A stretch of 32,754 nt of DNA, taken from assembly GCA_035575035.1 (NCBI GenBank), contig DATLYH010000183.1:1-32754 (forward strand). The letters are read 5' to 3'. The notes beneath the pieces were generated by a model. The model saw nothing but the letters and a program-made list of their open reading frames with translations. It searched no databases and was not told the origin of the DNA. Numbering within the stretch: the first letter of the stretch is position 1; each line of letters opens with the position of its first letter. This DNA comes from DATLYH01 sp035575035 (GTDB lineage Bacteria > Planctomycetota > Planctomycetia > Gemmatales > Gemmataceae). Positions 23,075-32,095 of the stretch are shown here, in pieces. The translations under genes were made by a program, and so were the position numbers.

Positions 23075-23944
23075 TCACCTCTTCATCGCCCGCTGCACGG
23101 TGACGCCCAGATCGGCGGGGCTGTCGGCCACGGCGATGCCGGCGGCCCGCAACGCGGCGATCTTCTCGCGAGCGGTGCCGCTGCCCCCGGAGATGATCGC
23201 CCCGGCGTGGCCCATGCGCTTGCCCGGCGGAGCGGCCTGGCCGGCGATAAATGCTGCCACCGGTTTGGTGACGTGCGCTTTGACAAACTCCGCCGCCTGC
23301 TCCTCGGCCGTGCCGCCGATCTCGCCGATCATCAGGATTGCCTCGGTCTGTGGGTCGTCCTGGAACATCCGCAAGGCATCGATGAATGAGGTGCCGACGA
23401 TCGGATCGCCCCCCAGCCCGATGCAGGTTGATTGCCCCAGCCCAAGGCCCGACAGCTGCCAGACCGCCTCGTAGGTCAAGGTGCCGCTGCGGCTGATGAC
23501 GCCGACCGGACCAGGCTGGTGGATGTAGCCGGGCATGATGCCGATCTTGCACTGGCCGGGGGTGATGATGCCGGGGCAGTTCGGCCCGATCAGCCGGCAG
23601 GGGCGCCCCTTGAGGAACTGCATCACCCGAGCCATATCGAGGACCGGCGTCCCCTCGGTGATGGCGACGATGACGCGGATGCCGGCGTCGGCGGCTTCCA
23701 TGATGGCATCGGCGGCGCCGGCCGGCGGCACGAAAATCATGGTGGCGTCAGCCCCGGTCTTGCGGACGGCCTCGGCGACGGTGTTGAAAATCGGAAAGCC
23801 CTCGCGGGTAGTCCCCCCTTTGCCGGGAACGACGCCGCCGACGACCTGCGTGCCGTAGTCGCGGCAGCCGATGGCATGAAAGGTGCCGACTTTCCCCATC
23901 CCCTGGCAGAGGACCCGGGTGTTCTTGTCAACGAGGATGCTCAT
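23075..23944 (-). CDS. sucD: Succinyl-CoA synthetase alpha subunit
   Basis: The protein has 289 residues from ATG 23944, with AAGGG upstream. It is the alpha subunit of the ADP- or GDP-forming succinate-CoA ligase, which makes ATP or GTP from succinyl-CoA in the TCA cycle. The N-terminal CoA-binding Rossmann domain is visible, from VLCQGMGKVGTFHA to VGGVVPGKGG. The ligase domain has GPNCPGIITPGQCKIGIMPG, SRSGTLTYEA and GEIGGTAEE, and the phosphorylated His246 lies in KRMGHAGAIISGG. The length is normal. Its partner sucC is not adjacent: about 1.2 kb with two other leftward genes lies between them. All four point the same way and could still be co-transcribed. Confidence 0.96.
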   Translation of the reverse strand: MSILVDKNTRVLCQGMGKVGTFHAIGCRDYGTQVVGGVVPGKGGTTREGFPIFNTVAEAVRKTGADATMIFVPPAGAADAIMEAADAGIRVIVAITEGTPVLDMARVMQFLKGRPCRLIGPNCPGIITPGQCKIGIMPGYIHQPGPVGVISRSGTLTYEAVWQLSGLGLGQSTCIGLGGDPIVGTSFIDALRMFQDDPQTEAILMIGEIGGTAEEQAAEFVKAHVTKPVAAFIAGQAAPPGKRMGHAGAIISGGSGTAREKIAALRAAGIAVADSPADLGVTVQRAMKR

Positions 23945-23983
23945 AGGTACATCGCCCTTGCTGAGATTCAAACTGCGGAACAA

Positions 23984-24772
23984 TCAGACCTGGAGTTTCT
24001 CCAGGAGCCGTTCGCCCCGGCGGCGCCGGAGGGCCCGGCGGATGGCCGTGATCGGCCAGAGGTTCTTGTACGTCATCAGGATCGCCCCCTTGAGCGTGGG
24101 TCGAAAGTCCCCGGTCGCGTCACGATAGAAGTAGCCGGTTTCCACTTGTTCGGCCATCTCTTCCAACAGGGCTTGGCGAAAGTAACCGCGCGGGTCATCC
24201 CCGACTCGCCATTCCCGGGTCCCGCCTGGGCTGAAGTATTCGACGGCCGCTTGGTGGATGCGGTATAGCTCGCCCACGTCCCGAATCCAGGGGAGCAAAA
24301 CGACATGGTGCCCCGGTACGCTTTTGAAGGCCGGCAGTTCCAGGGAATTGTTGGTGTCGATGACGGTGCCGTCGGCCATCCGGGTCGAGAACTCGACGTG
24401 TCTGAGGTGGTGTCCCGGAGTGCTTTTCGGATAGGTGACAGCAGCCAGGACCAGCTCCCGGGTTGAGGGCTTGCCGAGCAGGGCAAAGAAGTTCTTCACC
24501 TTTGGGACAAACTCATCCATGAAATAGACGCCCAGGAGTTCGAACCCTTCCTCTTCCAACTGCTCGACGGTAGGGACCAGGTATTTCTCCGCTGATCGGG
24601 GAAGGTCGGGGTCGTCAAGGGATAACTCTTCCAGCACCGGATTGCCGGACAGCCGCACGGTGAAGTAAATCAGGACCGGTCCCAGAAGGTACGGCAGCAG
24701 GAGGAGGCCGCCCAGCACCGCGAGGCCGATCAGGAGAAAGTAAAGACCGATCTCGGGCAAGTCGAACGCCAT
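23984..24772 (-). CDS. Membrane-anchored protein of unknown function
   Basis: The protein has 262 residues from ATG 24772, with GGAGGG 7 nt upstream. Residues about 8-39 are strongly hydrophobic (GLYFLLIGLAVLGGLLLLPYLLG and following) and form one or two membrane helices. The remaining 220 residues are soluble, with a mixed alpha/beta pattern and several aromatic and His residues (TPGHHLRHVEFS, SVPGHHVVLLPWI). The C-terminus is very basic (RRALRRRRGERLLEKL). I do not recognise a family or catalytic motif. It lies 39 bases before sucD and follows an Uma2 fragment, so it splits the sucCD pair. A link to succinyl-CoA synthetase is not suggested by its sequence. Confidence 0.7.
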   Translation of the reverse strand: MAFDLPEIGLYFLLIGLAVLGGLLLLPYLLGPVLIYFTVRLSGNPVLEELSLDDPDLPRSAEKYLVPTVEQLEEEGFELLGVYFMDEFVPKVKNFFALLGKPSTRELVLAAVTYPKSTPGHHLRHVEFSTRMADGTVIDTNNSLELPAFKSVPGHHVVLLPWIRDVGELYRIHQAAVEYFSPGGTREWRVGDDPRGYFRQALLEEMAEQVETGYFYRDATGDFRPTLKGAILMTYKNLWPITAIRRALRRRRGERLLEKLQV

Positions 24773-24844
24773 CGCCGGTCCCTCCTCGATCTCCTTCCCC
24801 GTTCGCGGGCCGTGGGACGGCTTGGCAAGCCGTCCTCCGCGGCT

Positions 24845-25108
24845 TCATCGGCCTGGCAGGGCGAAGAATTCGGCGACCCGGCAGCGGAAGTCCGGAAGTA
24901 CGTCTTCGCCGGTCAGTTCCTTATCTTCCTCCAACAGATACGGTGTCCTGCCCTGGCTGTAGATCATGATGGCTCGCTCCTGGGTATCCAGGAACCACAC
25001 GAGAGGCACCCCCGCTTTGAGAAACTGATGCGCACGTCGGACAGTCTTTTCGTATGAATCCCCGGCGTACAGCTGTTCCACAATGAGGGCGATGGGTGCC
25101 ACAGCCAT
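24845..25108 (-). pseudogene. Truncated Uma2-family (DUF820) nuclease-like fragment
   Basis: This 87-codon frame matches the C-terminal half of Uma2/DUF820 proteins, which are PD-(D/E)xK-fold putative endonucleases of about 190 residues. Recognisable parts are the helix ending in FLKAGVPLVWFLDTQ, the strand RAIMIYSQG and the closing GEDVLPDFRCRVAEFF. The N-terminal hundred residues are missing, and only 27 bases separate the ATG at 25108 from the sucC stop. The family's usual PDL(V/A)VEV core reads PIALIVEQL, so the first acidic residue is lost. A gene remnant is most likely. A short functional variant cannot be ruled out, since a GTG two codons inside has a well-spaced GAGG. Confidence 0.6.
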
Positions 25109-25135
25109 TCCTCATGAGAATCGAATTACGGGGAT

Positions 25136-26383
<1,248 letters not shown>

Positions 26384-26791
26384 GGGGGCTCCTCGGCAGA
26401 CAGCGGAAGGTTGTCCTTTTTATAGGCTCGCCTCCCGGGGATGCCAACGGATGGCGGCCGTTTCGACCGGCCCAAGTCGGCTAACCTGTCGAGGCGGCAC
26501 TGCTTACCCAGCAGACTCAGCCACCCTGACCTCACCTTGTGCCGCGAATTTTTATAACCCGTCGGATCGGCAGGGCTTGCGGGACAGCGCCAGGCGTGCC
26601 GTCTGTTCGCTTGATCGGCTGATTTTCTGCCGATGCCGGGCCATTTTCTCTTCACTTCGGACGATGGTTTTTTTATGAATGGCCAGGATCTTACAGGGCA
26701 ACATCAGCAACCAGGTTGAGGAGGGCCTCTACGGATTGAGCGTGAGTTGAAGGTGAGTCTTTTCGTTGTTCTCATGTCCCAGGAGTGGCCA
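26384..26791. other. Divergent intergenic region between sucC and the 62-residue gene
   Basis: These 408 bases carry the sucC promoter at the left and a short inverted repeat, ATCGGC (26614-26619) / GCCGAT (26629-26634). Two T-rich runs lie near 26550-26557 and 26665-26672. No convincing rightward promoter, RNA gene or ORF was found. Confidence 0.5.
26419..26447 (-). promoter_or_regulatory. Sigma-70-like promoter for sucC
   Basis: On the minus strand TTGGCA (26442-26447) and TATAAA (26419-26424) are separated by exactly 17 bp, 35 bp before the ATG at 26383. Both hexamers are close to consensus, making this the strongest promoter candidate in the window. Confidence 0.6.
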
Positions 26792-26980
26792 ATGCCTCGA
26801 TATGACTTCCCCTACCACACTCCGGATTACGTCGTCCCCTGTCCCGCGCCGCTGTCGCACCCGGCGGCCCAGTTCGGCCAGCTGGAGCAGGCGATGGCGG
26901 CCTACCTGTTTGGCGACTTCCTGGAAGACCCCTCAGCCGACTGGCAGCACCTTTGGATCGACCTGGGGGGCGAAGGCTGA
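26792..26980 (+). CDS. Small orphan protein, 62 residues
   Basis: ATG 26792 has CAGGAG 6 nt upstream, a well-placed ribosome site; an in-frame TTG at 26747 lacks one. The product is acidic and aromatic. It starts MPRYDFPYHTPDYVVPCPAP and ends with a helix (FGQLEQAMAAYLFGDFLED) and WQHLWIDLGGEG. It has no signal peptide, membrane helix or known motif. It stands alone between sucC (-) and the zinc-ribbon gene (-), with a small stem-loop (CCACAGC 27046-27052 / GCTGTGG 27059-27065) downstream. I do not recognise it. The ribosome site and composition make it a plausible gene, but homologues would be needed to be sure. Confidence 0.5.
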   Translation: MPRYDFPYHTPDYVVPCPAPLSHPAAQFGQLEQAMAAYLFGDFLEDPSADWQHLWIDLGGEG

Positions 26981-27125
26981 CTTGCCTGCTCCCCAGCCCT
27001 TTGCTTGCGCCCGGTCCTCTCGGTAGGTTGGTAGCGGCGGGTTTTCCACAGCGTGTTAGCTGTGGCCGCATGGAAGGAAGTTAAGACGCCCGCCGGATGT
27101 GGGTGCGCGGCAGCGCAGACCGGTT

Positions 27126-27980
27126 TCAGGATCCTCTGGGAGAAGAAGGAGGCCCTGCGCGGTTGTCCAGGCGGCGCCAGATCCATCCCGCGCCGAGCCC
27201 CGCCACGGCGCCGGCCAATCCCCCAATCAGCGCCCCGGCCAGCGCCGCGGGCCGGCCCGGCTCGCGAGCCAGTAACGCCGCCCCGATCGCTGCCCCGGCA
27301 ATCGCCCCGGCCGTCAGCCAGGGACCCGCCCGGCCGAGGGCCCCCAGGCGGAAGGCCCACAATAGGACCGGGGCCGCCCCGATCCCGGCACCCGCGGCCA
27401 TGCCGACAACCGCCCGGGCCAAGGCCTCCAGATCTCCCCGGGCGCGCAGGCCGATCCCCGTACCAAGGAGGACGCCGAGCAATCCGCCGGCCAGGACCCA
27501 GGCCAGGCCTCGGACCGGCAGGCGCTCATCTCCGCTGCCAGCGTCAGCTGCCGGGAGTTCGCGACGTGGTTCCACGAGGAAGCCAGCCGGCAGGGGTGTC
27601 CGCATGCTCTGTCCGCAGCCCGGACACCGGACCAGTTTGCCGAACTGGTCCGCGCCCACGTCCAGCCACTGGCCGCAGCCCGAGCAGGCCAGCTGGATGG
27701 TCGTCAGCGGACGCGGTGCGGTTGCCCCTTTCCCAGGGGTCAGGGGTGAGGGGTCAGGGGTCAGGGATGAGAGCGTGCCGCTTTGGGCATCTCCGCCCGC
27801 GATCTGTCTTTCTGCCCCCTGCCCTCGGGCTCCTGTCCCCTGGAGAGGGATCGCCAGCGGCGGGGCGAGCGCGGGGACCGGCACCATCTGCCCGCAGCTC
27901 CCGCATCGGGCCTGCTTGCCGGCGCACTCCGGGGGCGCTTCGACGATCTCCTTGCAGTCCGGACAGATGAATCGGATCAT
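27126..27980 (-). CDS. Double zinc-ribbon membrane protein
   Basis: The protein has 284 residues from ATG 27980, with AGGTGG 4 nt upstream; the frame is open to 28094. Two zinc ribbons lie at the N-terminus: Cys6-Cys9 with Cys26-Cys29 (ICPDCK, RCGSCG), and Cys99-Cys102 with Cys119-Cys122 (CSGCGQ, CPGCGQ). A low-complexity linker (about 40-95), which includes LTPDPSPLTPGKG, separates them. Four hydrophobic Gly/Ala/Leu segments follow at about 157-178, 187-210, 222-240 and 246-268. The layout suggests an integral membrane protein with a cytoplasmic zinc-ribbon head, a style common in planctomycetes. Its function is unknown. The linker is encoded by a 7-bp tandem repeat. The gene starts 100 bases after the enolase-superfamily gene and may share its transcript. 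Confidence 0.7.
   Translation of the reverse strand: MIRFICPDCKEIVEAPPECAGKQARCGSCGQMVPVPALAPPLAIPLQGTGARGQGAERQIAGGDAQSGTLSSLTPDPSPLTPGKGATAPRPLTTIQLACSGCGQWLDVGADQFGKLVRCPGCGQSMRTPLPAGFLVEPRRELPAADAGSGDERLPVRGLAWVLAGGLLGVLLGTGIGLRARGDLEALARAVVGMAAGAGIGAAPVLLWAFRLGALGRAGPWLTAGAIAGAAIGAALLAREPGRPAALAGALIGGLAGAVAGLGAGWIWRRLDNRAGPPSSPRGS
27735..27769. repeat. Five-copy 7-bp tandem repeat inside a coding region
   Basis: Units AGGGGTC, AGGGGTG, AGGGGTC, AGGGGTC and AGGGATG follow one another without gaps at 27735-27769. They encode, on the minus strand, part of SSLTPDPSPLTPGK in the zinc-ribbon protein. Because 7 is not a multiple of 3, gain or loss of one unit would shift the reading frame. Confidence 0.85.
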
Positions 27981-28080
27981 GGTCCCACCTGGCGGCATCA
28001 AGGCCGGCGACGGAGGTGGCTGCGGGCGGCTGGTGTTAGCCGGCCGGGCTACCGGCGGGCTGATGCTGCGTCGCTGCGCT

Positions 28081-29193
28081 TCAGCCCCGGCCACTCGGGA
28101 GGAGCTGCACGCCCAGCCCCGGCGCCTCAGGCACCCAGAGGCGGTCGGCCTGATAGCGGAGCGGCTGGCGCGAGAGAGGCTGCTCGTAGTAAAGAGGGCC
28201 GATCAGATCGCCGGGAAAGCGGTCGCATTGGATGTTGGCGGTGCTGACGGTGACGTGGGCCATCGCCGCCGTGGCAACCTCGCGCTCCAGGTTGCTGCCA
28301 ATGGTGCAGGGAATGCCGGCCGCCTCGGCCAGCTTGGCGATGGCTTGCGTCGCCCGGATGCCGCCATGCTTGCCAGGATAGATGCTGAAGACATCGGCCG
28401 CCTGATGACGGATCGCCTCTAGGGCGTCCTGCGGGGTGAAGATGCTCTCATCGGCCATGATCGGGATGCCGCTGCGGCGGCGGACCTCGGCCATGGCCAC
28501 GTGGTCGCCTCGCCGTGTCGGCTGCTCGAACAGGGCCACCTCCAGCTGCTCCAGCTGCCGTGCGACCCAGATCGCCTGCTCGACCGTGTAGCCGCCGTTG
28601 GCGTCCACCGACAACCAGATATCCGGTCCGATCGCCGCGCGCACCGCCCGGAGCCGTTCCACGTCGCAGCGCGGGTGGGGGTGCCGACCGACCTTCACCT
28701 TGATCGCCCGCCAGCCTTGCTCGACCATGCGCCGGGCCCGCTCCGCCGCCTGCTCGGGCTCGACGGCGCCGACCACAAACTTCAGGCGGATGCCGTCCGT
28801 GTCTGGGTCCTTGCCCCCGAGCAGCCGGTATACCGGGACGCCGAGGATGATTCCTTGCAGATCAAGCAGGGCCATTTCCAGGGCGGCCTTGGCGAAACTG
28901 TTGCCGAAGGCGGCCCGGTCGAGCCGCCGGCTGATCCACTCGGTGTCGAACGGGTCGGCGCCGACAACCAGCGGAGCGAGCACATCGCGGATCAGGGCGA
29001 TGGTGCCGGGCTGGGTCTCGCCGCTCCAGACGCTGGTGACGCTGGCCTCGCCGAGGCCGACGCGACCCCTTTCATCGATGACACGAACCAGCACGTAATG
29101 GCCGCGGACATGCTCGCCGAGCGAGCTAAGGATGGCAAGGTCCGGCTTGACGTGGCCGACGATCGGCTCGGCATAAACGGCGGTGATCGGCAT
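28081..29193 (-). CDS. Enolase-superfamily enzyme, muconate-cycloisomerase subgroup
   Basis: The protein has 370 residues from ATG 29193, with AAGGA 6 nt upstream. The N-terminal capping domain is followed by the TIM barrel with all catalytic residues of the muconate lactonizing/dipeptide epimerase subgroup. These are the Lys-x-Lys pair (Lys165, Lys167 in KVKVG), the three Mg ligands Asp197 (VDANGG), Glu223 (FEQP) and Asp248 (ADES), and the opposite-face Lys275 (YPGKHGG). Such enzymes abstract a proton next to a carboxylate; products may be lactones, o-succinylbenzoate or epimerised dipeptides. No catechol, menaquinone or peptidoglycan gene adjoins, so the substrate is unknown. It is divergent from the NtrC-type regulator. 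Confidence 0.88.
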   Translation of the reverse strand: MPITAVYAEPIVGHVKPDLAILSSLGEHVRGHYVLVRVIDERGRVGLGEASVTSVWSGETQPGTIALIRDVLAPLVVGADPFDTEWISRRLDRAAFGNSFAKAALEMALLDLQGIILGVPVYRLLGGKDPDTDGIRLKFVVGAVEPEQAAERARRMVEQGWRAIKVKVGRHPHPRCDVERLRAVRAAIGPDIWLSVDANGGYTVEQAIWVARQLEQLEVALFEQPTRRGDHVAMAEVRRRSGIPIMADESIFTPQDALEAIRHQAADVFSIYPGKHGGIRATQAIAKLAEAAGIPCTIGSNLEREVATAAMAHVTVSTANIQCDRFPGDLIGPLYYEQPLSRQPLRYQADRLWVPEAPGLGVQLLPSGRG

Positions 29194-29219
29194 GGCGCTT
29201 CCTTGGAGCAGTTTTCGGA

Positions 29220-29248
29220 TTGGGTTAAGATAAGGATTGGTTTAGCAT
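29220..29248 (+). promoter_or_regulatory. Weak sigma-70-like promoter for the NtrC-type gene
   Basis: TTGGGT at 29220-29225 and TAGCAT at 29243-29248 have a 17-bp spacer. They lie 33 bp before ATG 29281 in the divergent region with the enolase-superfamily gene. Hexamer matches are moderate. Confidence 0.3.
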
Positions 29249-29280
29249 GCTGCCAGTAGCACCAGCCGAGGAGGTGGCCC

Positions 29281-30798
29281 ATGCCCAAGCTCCTGGTCGT
29301 CGATGACGAGCCGGCCATGCTCCTGGCCATTCTTCGCCGAGCCTTTCGCGGTTCGCCGCCGGAAATCCTCACTGCCACCACCGGCCGGGAAGGACTAGCC
29401 CTGGCCCAGGAACACCACCCCGACGTCACCATCCTGGATATTATCCTGCCCGACCAGAGCGGCCTGGAGGTCTTCCGTCAGCTCCGCGAGATCGACGCCC
29501 GCAGTCCGGTCATCTTCATCACCGGCTCCAGCACCACCGAGACCGCCATCGAGGCGATGAAGTTGGGGGCCTATGATTATCTGCTCAAGCCGCCGCGGCT
29601 GGTGCAGCTCCAGCAGACCATCGAGCGGGCCCTGGAAATCCGCCGCCTGATGAGCACGCCGACCGTCCTGGCCGAGACCGAGCCGATGAACGACCGGGCG
29701 GATGCCATTGTCGGCCGCTGTCCCGCCATGCAGGAGGTCTACAAGGCCATCGGCCGGGTGGCGCCGCAGGACGTCACCGTGCTGATCACCGGCGAGAGCG
29801 GCACCGGCAAGGAGTTGGTCGCCCGGGCCATTTACCAGCACAGCCGGCGAGCCGACAAGCCGTTTTTGGCCATCAACTGTGCCGCCATTCCCGAGACGCT
29901 CCTGGAGAGTGAGCTGTTCGGCCATGAGAAGGGGGCCTTCACCGGGGCGGTCCGGCAGCGCATCGGCAAGTTCGAGCAGTGCTCCGGCGGTACTCTCTTC
30001 CTTGACGAGGTCGGCGATATGGCGCCGTTGACCCAGAGCAAACTGCTGCGTGTGCTCCAGGAACAGCGCTTCGAGCGGCTGGGAGGCAACGAGACCATTC
30101 AGACCGATGTCCGGCTGCTGGCGGCGACCAACCAGAACCTGGAGGCGCTCATCTCCCAGGGGCGCTTCCGGGCCGACCTGTATTATCGGCTGAGCGTCTT
30201 CACCATCCGGCTGCCGCCGCTGCGCGAGCGCGGCGAAGACCTGCCGCTGCTGGTGGAGCATTACCTGCGGCGGTACAACCGCGAGTTGGGCAAGGACGTT
30301 CAGCGGGTCGCCCCCGAAGCACTGGCCTTGTTGCAGCGCTACCCCTGGCCGGGCAACCTCCGCGAATTGCAAAGCGTATTGAAACAGGCACTGCTCCAGA
30401 CAACCGGATCGGTCCTAGTGGCCGACTTTCTGCCCGAATACCTGCGGCAGAAGTGCGGCGAACTGGAGGCGCGGCCGGGCTACGCCGAGGAGCGGCCCAC
30501 CTTGCGCGAGTTCATCGCCGAGCGGCTGGCAGCCGGCTCAGAGAACCTGTACAAGGAGACGCTGCGACGCGTGGAGCGGCAGCTATTGACGCAGGTGCTG
30601 GAGCAGACCGGCGGCAACCAGCTGAAAGCGGCTCGCATCCTCGGCATGAGCCGGGGAAGCCTGGCGAGCAAGCTCCGGGCCCTGGGGATCAGCAGCCGCG
30701 GCGGCGACAAGGGACCGGATGCCGCCCGGGCAACGGCGAGCCCGGCGGAAGCCGAACCCGACGAGACTGCCGCAGATGAGGAACCGGAAGATGAGTGA
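29281..30798 (+). CDS. NtrC-family sigma-54-dependent response regulator
   Basis: The protein has 505 residues, with GAGGAGG 8 nt before the ATG. The receiver domain (1-125) has the acidic pair in VVDDEP, phospho-acceptor Asp53 (ILDIILPD) and Lys103 (LLKPP). The sigma-54 AAA+ domain (about 142-380) has Walker A GESGTGKE (171-178), the sigma-54 contact loop GAFTGA (218-223), Walker B LFLDEVGD and the arginine-finger region RADLYYRLSVF. A Fis-type helix-turn-helix (GGNQLKAARILGMSRGSLAS) near 460 binds DNA. An acidic tail of about 30 residues follows. It would activate sigma-54 promoters after phosphorylation by a histidine kinase. No histidine kinase gene is adjacent, so it is an orphan regulator. 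Target genes are not evident. Confidence 0.93.
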   Translation: MPKLLVVDDEPAMLLAILRRAFRGSPPEILTATTGREGLALAQEHHPDVTILDIILPDQSGLEVFRQLREIDARSPVIFITGSSTTETAIEAMKLGAYDYLLKPPRLVQLQQTIERALEIRRLMSTPTVLAETEPMNDRADAIVGRCPAMQEVYKAIGRVAPQDVTVLITGESGTGKELVARAIYQHSRRADKPFLAINCAAIPETLLESELFGHEKGAFTGAVRQRIGKFEQCSGGTLFLDEVGDMAPLTQSKLLRVLQEQRFERLGGNETIQTDVRLLAATNQNLEALISQGRFRADLYYRLSVFTIRLPPLRERGEDLPLLVEHYLRRYNRELGKDVQRVAPEALALLQRYPWPGNLRELQSVLKQALLQTTGSVLVADFLPEYLRQKCGELEARPGYAEERPTLREFIAERLAAGSENLYKETLRRVERQLLTQVLEQTGGNQLKAARILGMSRGSLASKLRALGISSRGGDKGPDAARATASPAEAEPDETAADEEPEDE

Positions 30799-30827
30799 TC
30801 GGTTAGCCGCACGCTTCCGGCGAGTAC

Positions 30828-30855
30828 GCCCCCTCACCCCTGGGGGTGAGAGGGC
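30828..30855. repeat. Short family B palindrome after the NtrC-type gene
   Basis: GCCCCCTCACCCC (30828-30840) and GGGGTGAGAGGGC (30843-30855) are inverted copies with one mismatch and a two-base centre. The core matches the longer elements at 15967 and 25676. It begins 29 bases after the stop of the NtrC-type gene and could also act as a terminator hairpin, although no T run follows. Confidence 0.75.
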
Positions 30856-30902
30856 TCACGGCGAACCAGGACCATTGCCATCGAAAGGACCACCACACCC
30901 TC

Positions 30903-32051
30903 ATGGCCACGGAAACACCCCTCGCGACCGACCTGGAGCCGACCTCGGCGGAGGTCAAGCGCTACGAGCGCCAGAAGCTACTGGCCACCATCGGCTCGCT
31001 GGTGCTGAGCCTGTCCGCCATCGCGCTCATGGCCTTGCTCGGCGGCCCTCACCTGGACCGCTGGGTGCGCCAATGGACGGGCGACAACGACTGGCTCCGG
31101 CTGGTGGCGCTGGGGTTCCTTTATGCCGCCGGCCTGGAGCTGCTGACGCTGCCGCTCGATTTCTGGTCCGGGTTCGTCCTGGAGCATCGCTACGGGCTGA
31201 GCAAGCTGACGTTCCCCCGTTGGGTCTGGCGGCAGGTCAAGGGCTGGCTGGTGGGCGGGCCGATCGGGTTGATGTTGCTGCTCGGCCTGTACGCCCTGCT
31301 GTGGTACAGCGGTGATTGGTGGTGGGTGTGGGCGGCGGTCGGTTGGCTGGCGGTAACGCTGGTCCTGGGCCAGCTGCTGCCGGTGGTCATCTTGCCGCTC
31401 TTCTACAAGGTTACCCCCCTGGATGACCCGGCCTTGCTGGAACGGCTCCGGCGGGTGGCCGAGGGGACCGGGCTGAAGGTGGAAGGGATCTACCGACTGC
31501 ACCTCAGCGCCGAGACACGCAAGGCCAACGCCGCATTGGCCGGTCTGGGTCGGACCCGCCGTGTACTCCTGGGCGATACCCTCTTGGAGCAGTTCACGCC
31601 GGAGGAAATCGAGGTGGTCTTCGCCCACGAGGTCGGCCATCACGTCCACCGCCACCTGCCCAAACTGATCGTCTGGAGCGTGATGCTGGCGGTCGGCGGC
31701 CTCTGGCTGGTCGATCAGGTACTGCGACGGGGGGCTGAGTCGCTCGGCTACGAGGCGTTCAACGATCCCGGCGCTCTGCCGCTGGTGTTGCTGGTGCTGT
31801 CGCTGTTCGGCCTGGCCCTGGCCCCACTGCAAAACGCGGTCAGCCGCTTCTTCGAGCGCCAGTGCGACCGCTATGCCCTGGAGCGGACCGGTCTGCATCA
31901 GGCCTACCGCTCCGCGTTCGTCAAGTTGGCCCGCCTGAACAAGGTGGACCCTGACCCGCACCCGCTGGTGGTCTGGATGTTCGACGATCACCCGCCCATT
32001 CGCCAGCGGCTGGCGCTGGCCGATGCCCTTGGGATGCGCACCGACCCCTGA
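30903..32051 (+). CDS. Ste24-type M48 zinc metalloprotease
   Basis: The protein has 382 residues from ATG 30903; an in-frame ATG at 30846 lies in a repeat-rich leader. Multiple membrane helices are visible (about 27-46, 65-85, 118-135, 140-165, 255-272 and 290-310). The zinc site is complete: HEVGHH (His242, Glu243, His246) and the third ligand Glu318 in NAVSRFFERQCDRYAL, the Ste24/CAAX protease signature. It would cleave membrane-embedded or misfolded proteins at the inner membrane; in bacteria, which have few prenylated proteins, quality control is the more likely role. The nearest Shine-Dalgarno (AAAGGA) is rather far, about 13 nt. The HIT gene starts within a few dozen bases downstream and is probably co-transcribed. 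Confidence 0.9.
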   Translation: MATETPLATDLEPTSAEVKRYERQKLLATIGSLVLSLSAIALMALLGGPHLDRWVRQWTGDNDWLRLVALGFLYAAGLELLTLPLDFWSGFVLEHRYGLSKLTFPRWVWRQVKGWLVGGPIGLMLLLGLYALLWYSGDWWWVWAAVGWLAVTLVLGQLLPVVILPLFYKVTPLDDPALLERLRRVAEGTGLKVEGIYRLHLSAETRKANAALAGLGRTRRVLLGDTLLEQFTPEEIEVVFAHEVGHHVHRHLPKLIVWSVMLAVGGLWLVDQVLRRGAESLGYEAFNDPGALPLVLLVLSLFGLALAPLQNAVSRFFERQCDRYALERTGLHQAYRSAFVKLARLNKVDPDPHPLVVWMFDDHPPIRQRLALADALGMRTDP

Positions 32052-32095
32052 GGATGCCGGCAGACTTTGGTGGGATCGAGTCGAGGATGGATCAG

